A DNA stretch of 64,000 nucleotides from Necropsobacter rosorum. GTDB lineage: Bacteria > Pseudomonadota > Gammaproteobacteria > Enterobacterales > Pasteurellaceae. The notes under the pieces are model-generated. The model was not told where the DNA came from. It saw only the letters and a list, made by a program, of their open reading frames with translations, and made no database searches. This document shows, in pieces, positions 1 to 7,857 of this stretch. The stretch is from the NCBI GenBank assembly GCA_000751835.1, contig CCMQ01000006.1, positions 186,001 to 250,000 of the forward strand, written 5' to 3'. The translations under genes were made by a program, and so were the position numbers. Each line of letters starts with the position of its first letter. Within the stretch, counting starts at the first letter, position 1.

Positions 1-91
1 TTTCCGGAATATCGATCACAATTACGGGCAAATTTTCTCGTCCGTAAACCCAAATATAGTTATCATGAAGCGCAGGAATCGGAAATAACAT
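1..91 (-). CDS. gloB: Hydroxyacylglutathione hydrolase (glyoxalase II), N-terminal fragment
   Basis: Only the first 30 codons lie in the window; the gene runs off the left edge. The reading begins [20 protein letters not shown], the characteristic GloB N-terminus (family form: MLxxIPALxDNYIW). Glyoxalase II hydrolyses S-D-lactoylglutathione to D-lactate and glutathione in the cytosol, the second step of methylglyoxal detoxification. The metal-binding THxHxDH motif of this metallo-beta-lactamase family lies further in and is not visible. It is divergent from yafS with only 22 bp between the start codons, the same arrangement as gloB-yafS in E. coli, so the two promoters must overlap the opposite genes or each other. 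Confidence 0.9.
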   Translation of the reverse strand, partial: MLFPIPALHDNYIWVYGRENLPVIVIDIPE

Positions 92-113
92 GCAATCATC
101 CTCGAGGTTAATA

Positions 114-827
114 ATGAAATGGAACGCAAAATATCCCACCGCCATGAATCAGCCCACCAGCTGGCAGCAGTTACAGCGCGGCGATCAGTATTGTAATGCA
201 CTTAACCGCTATTTTGCCAACTGGTTTGCGAAAATTCCCGGCGATCAGCTGTTAAAAATCGGTGGCCTTAGCGCCGCAATCCGTTGTGATGCAGCGCGCT
301 GTCACCAAATGGTCGTGTCCGCCGAAATCGATGAAAATCTGACCGCACTTTGCGCCGCTCAGTCTCTCTCGCTGATACAGGCAAGCCCGCTGGAGCTGCC
401 TTTCGTTGAAAACGCCATTGATGCCTGTCTGATGATCAATATTTTAAATTTCAGTCAGGATCCGCACCAGATTCTGCGCGAAGTCAACCGCGTACTCCGT
501 GATGACGGCTATCTGTTTATTTCACTGTTTAACCCGTTCAGCCGACTGTTGTTTAAGCGCTCGCTCGGTCTGAAACATCAAACGCCTTTTCCTTTCCGGC
601 AATATTTACTGTGCCGGGTTATCGATTGGCTGGAATTGCTGAATTTTGATATTCTGGCGCAACAGCATTTACCCCTGCGCCCTGAACAGCGGCTGTTTTC
701 GCCATTAACCGTGATCTGTGCGCAAAAACGCGTATATCCGCTTACCCTGCAACCGCAGAAAATGGCCTTTCGCACCGCCGGCAATCTCGAACCGGCAAGC
801 GCCTTTAAGCAGATTAAGGAAAACTAA
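114..827 (+). CDS. yafS: YafS-like class I SAM-dependent methyltransferase
   Basis: A predicted class I methyltransferase of 237 residues with no established substrate. The early stretch [13 protein letters not shown] matches the equivalent stretch of E. coli YafS. A Methyltransf_11-type core follows: [17 protein letters not shown] (motif II/III region), then [22 protein letters not shown] (post-motif region). The classic glycine-rich SAM loop is degenerate, as in E. coli YafS. The start at 114 (MKWNAKYP) is chosen over the ATG at 90 because GAGG precedes it at good spacing and the upstream ATG overlaps the gloB start codon. In E. coli rnhA and dnaQ lie nearby; here ycaO follows instead, so the neighbourhood is rearranged. 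The family is clear; the reaction is unknown. Confidence 0.8.
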   Translation: MKWNAKYPTAMNQPTSWQQLQRGDQYCNALNRYFANWFAKIPGDQLLKIGGLSAAIRCDAARCHQMVVSAEIDENLTALCAAQSLSLIQASPLELPFVENAIDACLMINILNFSQDPHQILREVNRVLRDDGYLFISLFNPFSRLLFKRSLGLKHQTPFPFRQYLLCRVIDWLELLNFDILAQQHLPLRPEQRLFSPLTVICAQKRVYPLTLQPQKMAFRTAGNLEPASAFKQIKEN

Positions 828-871
828 ACGGCAAAATGCGCTCTGCACGGGCAAGCGACGATAGATTATAC

Positions 872-900
872 TTGCCCGCCCCGCCAAACTCCCCTATTAT
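872..900 (+). promoter_or_regulatory. Predicted sigma-70 promoter of ycaO
   Basis: TTGCCC (872-877) and TATTAT (895-900) are separated by exactly 17 bp, about 30 bp ahead of the ycaO start codon. Assignment is by pattern only; no other regulator site was recognised. Confidence 0.6.
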
Positions 901-930
901 GCACAGCTTTAACCCACAAGAGAAAAGCCC

Positions 931-2691
931 ATGACAGCACAAACCTTTATTCCCGGTAAAGATGCCGCCCTTGAAGAAAGTATCGCCAAATTTCAACAAA
1001 AACTGACCGCACTTGGCTTTCATATTGAAGAAGCCTCGTGGCTGAATCCGGTGCCGAATGTCTGGTCCGTGCATATTCGCGACAAAGACTGCCCGCAATG
1101 TTTTTCCAACGGTAAGGGCGCCAGCAAGAAAGCCGCGCTGGCCTCTGCGCTGGGCGAATATTTTGAACGTCTGTCCACCAATTATTTCTTCGCCGATTTT
1201 TATCTCGGTCAGGACATCGCCAACGGCGATTTCGTGCATTATCCGTCGGAAAAATGGTTTCCGATTGAAAATGACGCCCAGCTGCCGGAAGGCATATTAA
1301 ATCAGGAACTGCTGAATTATTATGATCCCAATCATGAACTGACGCCGGAATTGCTGGTCGATTTGCAATCCGGCAATGCGGCGCGCGGCATTGTGGCGTT
1401 GCCTTATGTACGCCAGTCGGATCAACGCACGGTTTATATTCCGCAAAGTCTTATCGCAAATCTGTATGTGTCCAACGGCATGTCCGCCGGCAATACCCTG
1501 TATGAAGCCCGCGTGCAAGGCCTGTCGGAAGTGTTTGAGCGCTATGTGAAAAATAAAATTATCGCCGAGGCGATCAGCCTGCCGTTGATCCCGCAACAGG
1601 TGATGGCGCGCTATCCTTCCGTGCAGGCGTCAATCCAGAAACTGGAAGAGGAAGGTTTTCCGATTTTGGCTTATGACGCCTCGTTGGGCGGCCAATATCC
1701 CGTCATTTGCGTGATTTTACTGAATCCGCACAACGGCACTTGTTTTGCCTCTTTCGGCGCCCATCCGAACTTTCAGGTGGCATTGGAGCGCACGGTAACG
1801 GAATTATTGCAAGGGCGCAGCTTAAAGGATCTGGATGTGTTCACCCCGCCGTCGTTTAATAATGATGATGTAGCCGACCATGCCAATCTGGAAACTCATT
1901 TTATTGATTCCAGCGGCCTGATTTCATGGGATTTGTTCAAACAAGAGGCGGATTACCCGTTCGCCGATTGGGATTTTTCCGGCGATACCCATCAGGAATA
2001 CGATAATCTGATGGCAATTTTCCGGGCGCAGCAAAAAGAGGTATATATTATGGATTACACCCATCTGGGTGTATACGCCTGCCGCATTATCGTACCCGGC
2101 ATGTCGGATATTTACCCTGCCGATGATCTGATCTACGCCAATAACAACATGGGCATGGACTGGCGGGAAATTTTGCTGGATCTGCCGCATTTCCATCACG
2201 ACCGCGAAACCTATCAGGAGCTGCTGACGGAGCTGGATGAACAAGGCATTGACGATGCCACCAGAGTGCGTGAATTTATCGGTATTGTCGCCCCCGCTCA
2301 ATCGGGCTGGACAACGCTGCGCATCGGGGAATTAAAATCCATGCTGTATCTGGCCTTGCAGGATCTGGACAATGCGCTGGAATGGGCAAACTGGACATTA
2401 AATATGAATGCTTCGGTTTTCAGCGCCGCGCGCGCCAACTATTACCGCTGTTTAATCAGTTCTCTGGAGCTGTTTGCCGACCGAACCCGCACACCGGAAC
2501 AATACCGCATGGTATTTGAGAAAATGTACGGTAAAACGGCGCTGGAATTTGCCTGGCAAGCCATACAGGGCGGCAATCCGTTTTACGATTTGCCCGCCGA
2601 CGACGAACGACTGCAGCATTTTCACGCCCATCAGAAATTGCTGACCGCCTATGCAAAACTGCAAAAAGCAAAACGCGAAAACTGGCGCTAA
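931..2691 (+). CDS. ycaO: YcaO, ribosomal protein S12 methylthiotransferase accessory factor
   Basis: The protein is 586 residues, the same length as E. coli YcaO, and collinear with it. E. coli YcaO is associated with beta-methylthiolation of Asp88 in ribosomal protein S12 by RimO. The YcaO superfamily uses ATP to activate amide backbones. The ATP-binding YcaO core spans about residues 50-400, with SNGKGASKKAALASALGEYFER early and the conserved E-A-R-V-Q-G-L-S-E-V-F-E-R segment near residue 195. The C-terminal 150 residues are the helical TPR-like extension of the E. coli-type subgroup. No precursor peptide or cyclodehydratase partner lies nearby, so a housekeeping role fits better than peptide natural-product synthesis. 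A 17-bp-spaced promoter precedes it and a stem-loop follows. rimO is not in the window. Confidence 0.93.
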   Translation: MTAQTFIPGKDAALEESIAKFQQKLTALGFHIEEASWLNPVPNVWSVHIRDKDCPQCFSNGKGASKKAALASALGEYFERLSTNYFFADFYLGQDIANGDFVHYPSEKWFPIENDAQLPEGILNQELLNYYDPNHELTPELLVDLQSGNAARGIVALPYVRQSDQRTVYIPQSLIANLYVSNGMSAGNTLYEARVQGLSEVFERYVKNKIIAEAISLPLIPQQVMARYPSVQASIQKLEEEGFPILAYDASLGGQYPVICVILLNPHNGTCFASFGAHPNFQVALERTVTELLQGRSLKDLDVFTPPSFNNDDVADHANLETHFIDSSGLISWDLFKQEADYPFADWDFSGDTHQEYDNLMAIFRAQQKEVYIMDYTHLGVYACRIIVPGMSDIYPADDLIYANNNMGMDWREILLDLPHFHHDRETYQELLTELDEQGIDDATRVREFIGIVAPAQSGWTTLRIGELKSMLYLALQDLDNALEWANWTLNMNASVFSAARANYYRCLISSLELFADRTRTPEQYRMVFEKMYGKTALEFAWQAIQGGNPFYDLPADDERLQHFHAHQKLLTAYAKLQKAKRENWR

Positions 2692-2707
2692 ACCGCTCTT
2701 TGTGCAC

Positions 2708-2735
2708 ATCGGCGCGTAAAAGGCAGCGCGCCGAT
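2708..2735 (+). terminator. Stem-loop downstream of ycaO
   Basis: Perfect 9-bp inverted repeat ATCGGCGCG / CGCGCCGAT with a 10-nt loop, 16 bp after the ycaO stop. Only TTAT follows, so it is a weak intrinsic terminator or a 3'-end stabilising hairpin. Confidence 0.5.
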
Positions 2736-2828
2736 TTATCATACTGTGATCCGGCGCAAAGAAATCAATTCAATTTAACGTTATGCTAACAAACGATCTT
2801 TTTCGCTCACACCTATAAGGAGTATATT

Positions 2829-3245
2829 ATGCAAAGTTGGACTGGCGAAATGTGGCAGGCTGCGCTTATCGGTCTGGTTGTCGGCGTAATTATCGGGTAT
2901 CTGCTGTTACGTTTAACCAAAGGTTCGGTGAAAAAACAAGTGAAAACCGAAGCGGAACTGCAACAGGTCAAAAACGAACTCGGTACTCAAAAACAACAGC
3001 TGGAAAAACATTTCGCCGAAAGCGCCGAGCTGCTGAAAACCCTGGCACAGGATTACCAGAAACTTTATCGCCATCTGGCTTCATCATCCACCGCAATGCT
3101 ACCCGAACTGGCGGATAAGGCATTATTCACGCAGAATCTTATCGTGCATAATAACGAACCGGACGAAAATACCGCTCAGAATAAAGACGGCCAGCCGCGG
3201 GATTATTCCGAGGGTTCTTCCGGTATTCTGAAAGCGGAAAAATAA
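2829..3245 (+). CDS. zapG: ZapG/YhcB inner-membrane division and envelope protein (DUF1043)
   Basis: A 138-residue protein with one N-terminal membrane helix (about residues 10-30, AALIGLVVGVIIGYLLLRL). A charged coiled coil of about 60 residues rich in K, E and Q follows, then a polar tail. The motif LAQDYQKLYRHLASSS is characteristic of the YhcB/DUF1043 family. In E. coli YhcB/ZapG sits at the inner membrane, interacts with divisome and elongasome proteins and is linked to balance between cell division and envelope synthesis. The ribosome binding site AAGGAG lies 7-8 bp ahead of the ATG. It stands alone, not in an obvious operon. The tail after residue 105 is acidic and poorly conserved. 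Confidence 0.85.
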   Translation: MQSWTGEMWQAALIGLVVGVIIGYLLLRLTKGSVKKQVKTEAELQQVKNELGTQKQQLEKHFAESAELLKTLAQDYQKLYRHLASSSTAMLPELADKALFTQNLIVHNNEPDENTAQNKDGQPRDYSEGSSGILKAEK

Positions 3246-3454
3246 CCGACCGACAGCCTGCAATGGCGAATTTCGGATTCGCCATCGTTATGCCCTTGCC
3301 CGTCCGTCGCTTATACGACGGCGACATAAATACATCACAACGCGCCGGCATGCTTAGTCTGCCGCAAGCGATAAACGCAAATCAAATCGACCGCACTTTT
3401 TATTTTATGCTATCATAACGCCGATTTAATTTTACCGGTTTACAGAGCATGACT

Positions 3455-3778
3455 ATGACCAATCACATCCAGCCGCTTGATCCCGATAGCGCAATTGATA
3501 TCGCCTACGATATTTTTCTTGAAATGGCGGGAGAAAATCTCGATCCGGCAGACATTCTGCTGTTTAACCTACAGTTTGAAGAACGCGGCGCCGTTGAATT
3601 CGTCGAAACCGCCGAAGACTGGGAACAGGAAATCGGTGTCCTGATTGACCCCGAAGACTACGCCGAAGTCTGGATCGGCCTGCTCAACGAACAGGATGAA
3701 ATGGACGATATTTTCGCTAAATTTTTGATTTCTCACCGCGAAGAAGCGCGAGAATACCATATCATCTGGAAAAAATAG
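3455..3778 (+). CDS. yciU: Putative double-stranded DNA mimic protein (HI1450/YciU, DUF440)
   Basis: A small, very acidic protein of 107 residues, close to the H. influenzae HI1450 length and almost collinear with it. Diagnostic stretches include [53 protein letters not shown] and [23 protein letters not shown]1450 has a solved fold with surface carboxylates proposed to imitate DNA, and an interaction with HU has been proposed. The biological role is not settled. The ATG at 3455 is preferred over the one at 3449 because AGAG lies at better spacing. A USS lies just upstream (about 3393-3401) and another just downstream. A candidate sRNA follows on the same strand. Confidence 0.9.
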   Translation: MTNHIQPLDPDSAIDIAYDIFLEMAGENLDPADILLFNLQFEERGAVEFVETAEDWEQEIGVLIDPEDYAEVWIGLLNEQDEMDDIFAKFLISHREEAREYHIIWKK

Positions 3779-3881
3779 CGCAGCGTTAAACTCAAAGTGC
3801 GGTGGTTTTTTGATTGAAATTTATAAATTAATCTTAATAGTTGTAACGCCCATTTATATTTTGCAGTGTTATAATCAAGTT

Positions 3882-3954
3882 ACAATAAGTTATCTGAAAA
3901 GATTAACGCAAAGCTCTACCCCTCTAAATCTTGATTTAGAGGGGTATCTTTTTT
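3882..3954 (+). ncRNA. Candidate small RNA, about 73 nt
   Basis: Between yciU and tRNA-Leu an extended -10 element TGtTATAAT (3867-3875) points towards a start near 3882. About 70 nt later a strong intrinsic terminator ends in a T-run at 3954. No open reading frame longer than a few codons fits between them. This is the layout of an independent trans-acting sRNA: short 5' unpaired part, terminator hairpin, U-rich 3' end suited to Hfq. I do not recognise it as a named family. No good -35 box or Fur box was seen. It could instead be a processed 3' end of the yciU transcript. Confidence 0.4.
3918..3954 (+). terminator. Strong Rho-independent terminator
   Basis: A 12-bp perfect stem (ACCCCTCTAAAT 3918-3929, ATTTAGAGGGGT 3934-3945) with a four-base loop, followed by ATCTTTTTT. 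It ends either the candidate sRNA or the yciU transcript. Confidence 0.8.
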
Positions 3955-4002
3955 AGATAAAAATTAATCCTTATAGAAAGGGATTTTTAGCGGACAAACA
4001 AA

Positions 4003-4030
4003 AAACCAGAACATTATCTGTTCTGGTTTT
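4003..4030 (-). terminator. Terminator of tRNA-Leu
   Basis: Inverted repeat AAAACCAGAA / TTCTGGTTTT located 34 bp beyond the 3' end of the tRNA. Read on the minus strand the second arm runs into TTTTTT, as expected for an intrinsic terminator. Confidence 0.7.
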
Positions 4031-4063
4031 CTATCTCTTTGAAAATTTCAAAGTACTGTAATA

Positions 4064-4149
4064 TGGTGTCCGTGACAGGACTTGAACCTGCACTGCCCGA
4101 AAGCATTAGAACCTGAATCTAACGTGTCTACCAATTCCACCACACGGAC
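4064..4149 (-). tRNA. tRNA-Leu, anticodon CAG
   Basis: The minus strand folds as a class II tRNA of 86 nt with encoded CCA. The acceptor arms GTCCGTG / CACGGAC pair over 7 bp. The D-arm contains TGGTGGAATTGGTAGACAC, typical of leucine tRNAs. The anticodon stem TTAGA/TCTAA encloses the loop TTCAGGT, so the anticodon is CAG, reading CUG. A long variable arm (TGCTTTCGGGCA) follows, then the T-arm with GGTTCAAGTCC. A -10-like TAGAAT lies 20 bp upstream (4170-4175, minus strand). It stands alone and no integrase or duplicated 3' end was seen beside it. Confidence 0.96.
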
Positions 4150-4315
4150 GTCAACTTTTGATGGAATGAATTCTAGCACAACAAATTTGAAAATTTAACT
4201 ACAAAATGCAGATATTGTTTCAATAGCGCAGAATTTAAGCATAAACGCGATAGTGCGGTCGTTTTTTCTTCATTTTCTGCTGAAGGTATAAACTACGTTA
4301 AAAATCACCGCACTT

Positions 4316-5224
4316 TTATAGCGCAATATACTCCAGTTTTACTTCGCCCAAATACGCCAGCAGCTCTTCCGCCATTGTGCGGTAAGACAGGGTGAGCGGT
4401 CGTTCCACCAGTACGACGCGCGCAATATTTTCCACTTCATTGCCGTTTAGTAACAAATAGTTCAATGCGCTTTGCAATGCCGGCAGGCTTGGATTAAAGG
4501 CGGCATTTTCCGCGTAGCTGCCGTGAAATATCTGTTGATCCTGCAATTGAATCGCCACTCCGGAATAACAGCAGGAATAAGGCGCATGCGCACGGTTAGC
4601 GGCCTGAACTGCGGTGCGGACAAGCATGTCCTGGGTGGAGAATTGCAATCCATGATCTTCCTGATCAAATAAACGATGGGCAATATTCAAATCCTTCGGC
4701 CCAAACGCGTCGGGTAAATATTGATCCAGTAAATTATTCTGATTATGCGGTAAATGGATGCGTAATATGTCGGCGCTGTTCAATTCGTTCATAAACTGAC
4801 GACAATGGCCGCACGGCGTGTAATTTACGGTAATATCGGTCAGGCGCGTTTCATCGCGCATCCAGGCGTGCGCAATGGCGCTTTGCTCGGCATGGATGGT
4901 TTGCTGAATATGCGTGGCGCAGAATTCCTGATTGGCGCCGAAATAAAAATGTCCGCTTTCGCCTTTTGCCACTGCACCTACGCTGAAATGAGAAATCGTC
5001 GGATTGGCATAGCAGGCGCTGAGCGGCAACAGCGCCAATGCCAGCTGTTTATCCGTGATGCGATATTTTTCACACAAATGACGAACCACAAAGTGCGGTA
5101 AAAATCCCTGAAAATGCTGTTCGCCCAGAATATGCCATAGATCCTGAGCCAGGGTTTGATTTTCCATTTGACTTAACGCCTGCCGGATGCGCTGCGAAAT
5201 GTGTTTTTGTGCCTGAGTGTTCAT
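4316..5224 (-). CDS. cdd: Cytidine deaminase, long E. coli type
   Basis: Deaminates cytidine and deoxycytidine to uridine and deoxyuridine in pyrimidine salvage. The protein is 302 residues, near the 294 of E. coli Cdd, which has a catalytic N-terminal half and a degenerate C-terminal half. The zinc and catalytic motifs are plain: HAEQSA (zinc His plus catalytic Glu) and PCGHC with two zinc-binding cysteines. The start at 5224 (MNTQAQKH) follows a strong GAGGAG. A longer in-frame start at 5263 lacks a ribosome binding site and would add an unrelated extension. Monocistronic; a USS sits at its 3' end, where the final codons meet ACCGCACTTT. Confidence 0.95.
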   Translation of the reverse strand: MNTQAQKHISQRIRQALSQMENQTLAQDLWHILGEQHFQGFLPHFVVRHLCEKYRITDKQLALALLPLSACYANPTISHFSVGAVAKGESGHFYFGANQEFCATHIQQTIHAEQSAIAHAWMRDETRLTDITVNYTPCGHCRQFMNELNSADILRIHLPHNQNNLLDQYLPDAFGPKDLNIAHRLFDQEDHGLQFSTQDMLVRTAVQAANRAHAPYSCCYSGVAIQLQDQQIFHGSYAENAAFNPSLPALQSALNYLLLNGNEVENIARVVLVERPLTLSYRTMAEELLAYLGEVKLEYIAL

Positions 5225-5386
5225 AACGGCTCCTCTCTGAATAAACCGGAATAGGGTTATCATAGAGAATAATGAGGCGAAAATCCCTGATGGAAATTCG
5301 ATTCTGTGAGATGTATCAAAGATTTAAATTATCTGTGCGGAATTTTTAATCAGGCGCCGTGCGATGACGCCTGAGAACATGTGCCG

Positions 5387-6511
5387 TCAATGGCGGCGAT
5401 TATCATTAGCCTGTTGCAGCAGCTGGCGGCTTTCGTTCAGAAACTGCTGTGAATAGTCGCCGAACCATTGCCGTACCCGGTTAAAACAATCGATAAAGCC
5501 TTGTTTATCGCCGTTTTCAAAAAATGCCAGACTTTCCGCATAACTTTGTTGCAGACTTTCGATGACCGCCAGATTTTCCGGTTTATCCATAATAATGTCG
5601 GCGTACAGCGCGCCGTCCTGGGCGAATAAGCGACCGATCATCGCCAGCTCCAGCCGATAAATCGGTGAAGACAATGCCAGTAACTGAGACAATTGTACCG
5701 GCTGCTTGGATAAATGCAGGCCGTTGGCGAAGGTGGCAAAATGGCGCAGCGCCTGCACATAAGTCATACTGCGGTCATGTTCGGCGGCATCCGCCTGATA
5801 GATTGTCGCTCCCCAGATCCGAATCTGATCCAGCAGCCACTGATAACGCGCCGCATCGCGCCCCTCACAGCACACCACCACTTGCTTTGCCATACTGGCG
5901 ATATCCGGGCCGAACATGGGGTGCAACCCCACTACCGCACCGCGATGCACTTCCAGCATTTTTGCTAACGGTGCACGTTTAACCGAGGTTAAATCGGTCA
6001 GCAGCATGTTTTCCGTTAAATACGGTTTCAGCCGTTCTATGGTTTCCACGGTTTTGACAATCGGCACCGACACAATCACCACATCGGCGCCGGCTAAAAT
6101 CGTTTCCGCCTGCGCCCAATCCTGACTGCCCAGCGCCTGCACCGTATAACCGGACAGAGTTAAATAACGTCCGAATAACGCCCCCAGCTTCCCTTTGCCG
6201 CCGACAATCACAATTTTTCGGATAGCGGGATTGACGGTTTTAAAACCGAACTGATTTTCCCGGCTATAGGATTCGCGCATTAAACGGCGCAACACATCTT
6301 CTATCAGATCCGCCGGCACACCGATTTTTTCCGCCTCCCGCCGTCTTGCCGCCAGCATATCCGCCTCCCGTTCCGGCGCATAAATCGGCAAGCCGTGCCG
6401 ATGCTTGAGCTCACCGACTTGCTTTACCAGCGCCAATCGTTTGGCAAATAATTGTAATAATTCCCGATCCAGAGTATCGATTTCGGTTCTCAGTTCTTTC
6501 AGTGCATCCAC
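5387..6511 (-). CDS. tyrA: Bifunctional chorismate mutase / prephenate dehydrogenase
   Basis: Converts chorismate to prephenate and then, with NAD+, to 4-hydroxyphenylpyruvate on the way to tyrosine. Residues 1-90 are an AroQ-type chorismate mutase ([21 protein letters not shown], with the R and K catalytic pattern). From about residue 100 the dehydrogenase follows, with the dinucleotide loop [16 protein letters not shown] and the signature [11 protein letters not shown]. At 374 residues it has the usual T-protein length. The start codon is GTG at 6511, supported by AAGGAAA eight bases upstream; the nearby ATG is out of frame. It lies 80 bp downstream of aroF on the same strand, the classic aroF-tyrA operon, so it should share the TyrR-controlled promoter. 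Confidence 0.96.
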   Translation of the reverse strand: MDALKELRTEIDTLDRELLQLFAKRLALVKQVGELKHRHGLPIYAPEREADMLAARRREAEKIGVPADLIEDVLRRLMRESYSRENQFGFKTVNPAIRKIVIVGGKGKLGALFGRYLTLSGYTVQALGSQDWAQAETILAGADVVIVSVPIVKTVETIERLKPYLTENMLLTDLTSVKRAPLAKMLEVHRGAVVGLHPMFGPDIASMAKQVVVCCEGRDAARYQWLLDQIRIWGATIYQADAAEHDRSMTYVQALRHFATFANGLHLSKQPVQLSQLLALSSPIYRLELAMIGRLFAQDGALYADIIMDKPENLAVIESLQQSYAESLAFFENGDKQGFIDCFNRVRQWFGDYSQQFLNESRQLLQQANDNRRH

Positions 6512-6591
6512 TTATTGATTTCCTTATGACATAAACCATCCCGTTCAGGGCAATCATTATAACAACAACGAGACAATTCGCGCGGTTTAAA

Positions 6592-7659
6592 TCATGCCTT
6601 TTTGCCTAATGCCGCCGCCATTGTTCTTAACAGCTGCTCCGAAGTATCCCAATCGATACAGGCGTCGGTAATGGATACGCCGTATTGCATGTCGCTGACC
6701 GGCTGCTCCGCACTTTGATTACCGGCGTAAAGATTACTTTCCAGCATTAAGCCAATAATGGCGCGGTTTCCGTTGACAATCTGGCGCACCGCCTCTTCCG
6801 CCACCGCAGGCTGACGGCGATAGTCTTTATTGGAATTGCCGTGGCTGCAATCGATCATAATCGCACTTTCCAGCCCCGCCGCATGCAATGCCTGTTCACA
6901 CTGACTGACAAATTCCGCCTGATAGTTCGGATGTTTGCTGCCGCGTAAAATCACATGGCCGTCCGGATTGCCCGCGGTATGCAGTAAATTCACCTGTCCG
7001 CGCTGGTTAATGCCGATAAAACTGTGTCCCATCGACGCGGCTTTCATCGCGTTAATCGCGGTTGCCAGACTGCCGTCGGTACCGTTTTTGAATCCTACCG
7101 CCATCGACAGCCCGGATGCCAGCTCGCGATGCGTCTGCGATTCGGTAGTACGCGCGCCGATTGCCGACCAGCTGAACAGATCCGCCATATATTGCGGAGT
7201 AATCGGATCCAGCGCTTCGGTCGCCAGCGGCAAGCCCATTTCCGACAGTTCCAGCAACAACTGGCGGGCAATGTGCAAGCCGTGTTCCACATCAAAACTG
7301 CCGTCAATTTTCGGATCGTTAATCAACCCTTTCCAGCCGACGGTGGTGCGGGGTTTTTCAAAATACACCCGCATTACAATGTATAATGTCTCTTTCAATT
7401 CATCGGACAGCGCTTTCAGCCGCTGCCCGTACTCCACCGCAGCAAGGGGATCATGAATGGAGCAAGGGCCGATAACCACCAATAAACGGTTATCCTTTTT
7501 ATGGATAATGTCGGCAATATCGCGGCGCGATTGTTCGATTTGGCGGCGCAGTTCCGCCGGTAGCGGCAGCTTCGCTTTTAATTCGTGCGGGGTAATCAAC
7601 ACTTTTTCATGCACAATATTCACATTATGGATACTGTCTTTGTGTGTCACGTTCATCAT
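6592..7659 (-). CDS. aroF: 3-deoxy-7-phosphoheptulonate (DAHP) synthase, AroF-like
   Basis: Condenses phosphoenolpyruvate and erythrose 4-phosphate to DAHP, the first step of the shikimate pathway. The 355 residues carry the class I DAHP synthase blocks LLVVIGPCSIHDP, VMRVYFEKPRTTVGWKGLIND, SWSAIGARTTESQTHRELASGL and DCSHGNSNKDYRRQ. Details such as MGLPLATEALDP and GHVILRGSKHPNY match E. coli AroF (tyrosine-inhibited) better than AroG, and the gene precedes tyrA. Feedback specificity is therefore inferred to be tyrosine, not shown. AAGGAAAG precedes the first ATG. Two TyrR-like boxes overlap and follow the predicted promoter. Confidence 0.9.
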   Translation of the reverse strand: MMNVTHKDSIHNVNIVHEKVLITPHELKAKLPLPAELRRQIEQSRRDIADIIHKKDNRLLVVIGPCSIHDPLAAVEYGQRLKALSDELKETLYIVMRVYFEKPRTTVGWKGLINDPKIDGSFDVEHGLHIARQLLLELSEMGLPLATEALDPITPQYMADLFSWSAIGARTTESQTHRELASGLSMAVGFKNGTDGSLATAINAMKAASMGHSFIGINQRGQVNLLHTAGNPDGHVILRGSKHPNYQAEFVSQCEQALHAAGLESAIMIDCSHGNSNKDYRRQPAVAEEAVRQIVNGNRAIIGLMLESNLYAGNQSAEQPVSDMQYGVSITDACIDWDTSEQLLRTMAAALGKKA

Positions 7660-7674
7660 TTTTGCTTTCCTTTT

Positions 7675-7736
7675 CGTAAATTTTTATATACATCAAATGT
7701 ACGGATTAAATTACACTTAAATACACTAAAATTCAA
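7675..7736 (-). promoter_or_regulatory. aroF-tyrA promoter with two TyrR-like boxes
   Basis: On the minus strand TTGAAT (7736-7731) and TAATTT (7713-7708) are 17 bp apart. An 18-bp TyrR-like site TGTAATTTAATCCGTACA (7715-7698) covers the -10 element. A second, TGTATATAAAAATTTACG (7692-7675), follows six bases downstream. The TyrR consensus is TGTAAAN6TTTACA. Placement over the promoter implies repression when tyrosine is abundant. No tyrR gene is in the window. Confidence 0.65.
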
Positions 7737-7770
7737 CCGCTTTTATCACTTTTTTCTTTTTGCCAAACAT

Positions 7771-7803
7771 AAAGCCGGATAACATGACATGCTATCCGGC
7801 TTT
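7771..7803 (-). terminator. Stem-loop downstream of sppA
   Basis: AAAGCCGGATA and TATCCGGCTTT pair around a central 11 bases, which extend the stem with one mismatch. It lies between the sppA 3' end and the aroF promoter. A clear T-run is missing on both sides, so it may stop transcription only weakly. A USS directly adjoins it. Confidence 0.5.
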
Positions 7804-7820
7804 CAAAAGTGCGGTGATTT

Positions 7821-7856
7821 TTTTCTACGTTTTCTGCGTTTTCTGCGTTTTCTGCG
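7821..7856. repeat. Four-copy 9-bp tandem repeat abutting the sppA stop codon
   Basis: The unit TTTTCTGCG occurs three times (7830-7856), preceded by one variant copy TTTTCTACG (7821-7829). It begins one base after the sppA stop codon. Read in the sppA frame beyond the stop it would encode Thr-Gln-Lys repeats ending at TAG. Copy number could vary by slippage without shifting frame. Confidence 0.85.
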
Positions 7857-7857
7857 T

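Noticed and set aside
6935-7456. 173-codon open frame opposite aroF
   Set aside because: Antisense shadow of DAHP synthase; no ribosome site and no family motif.
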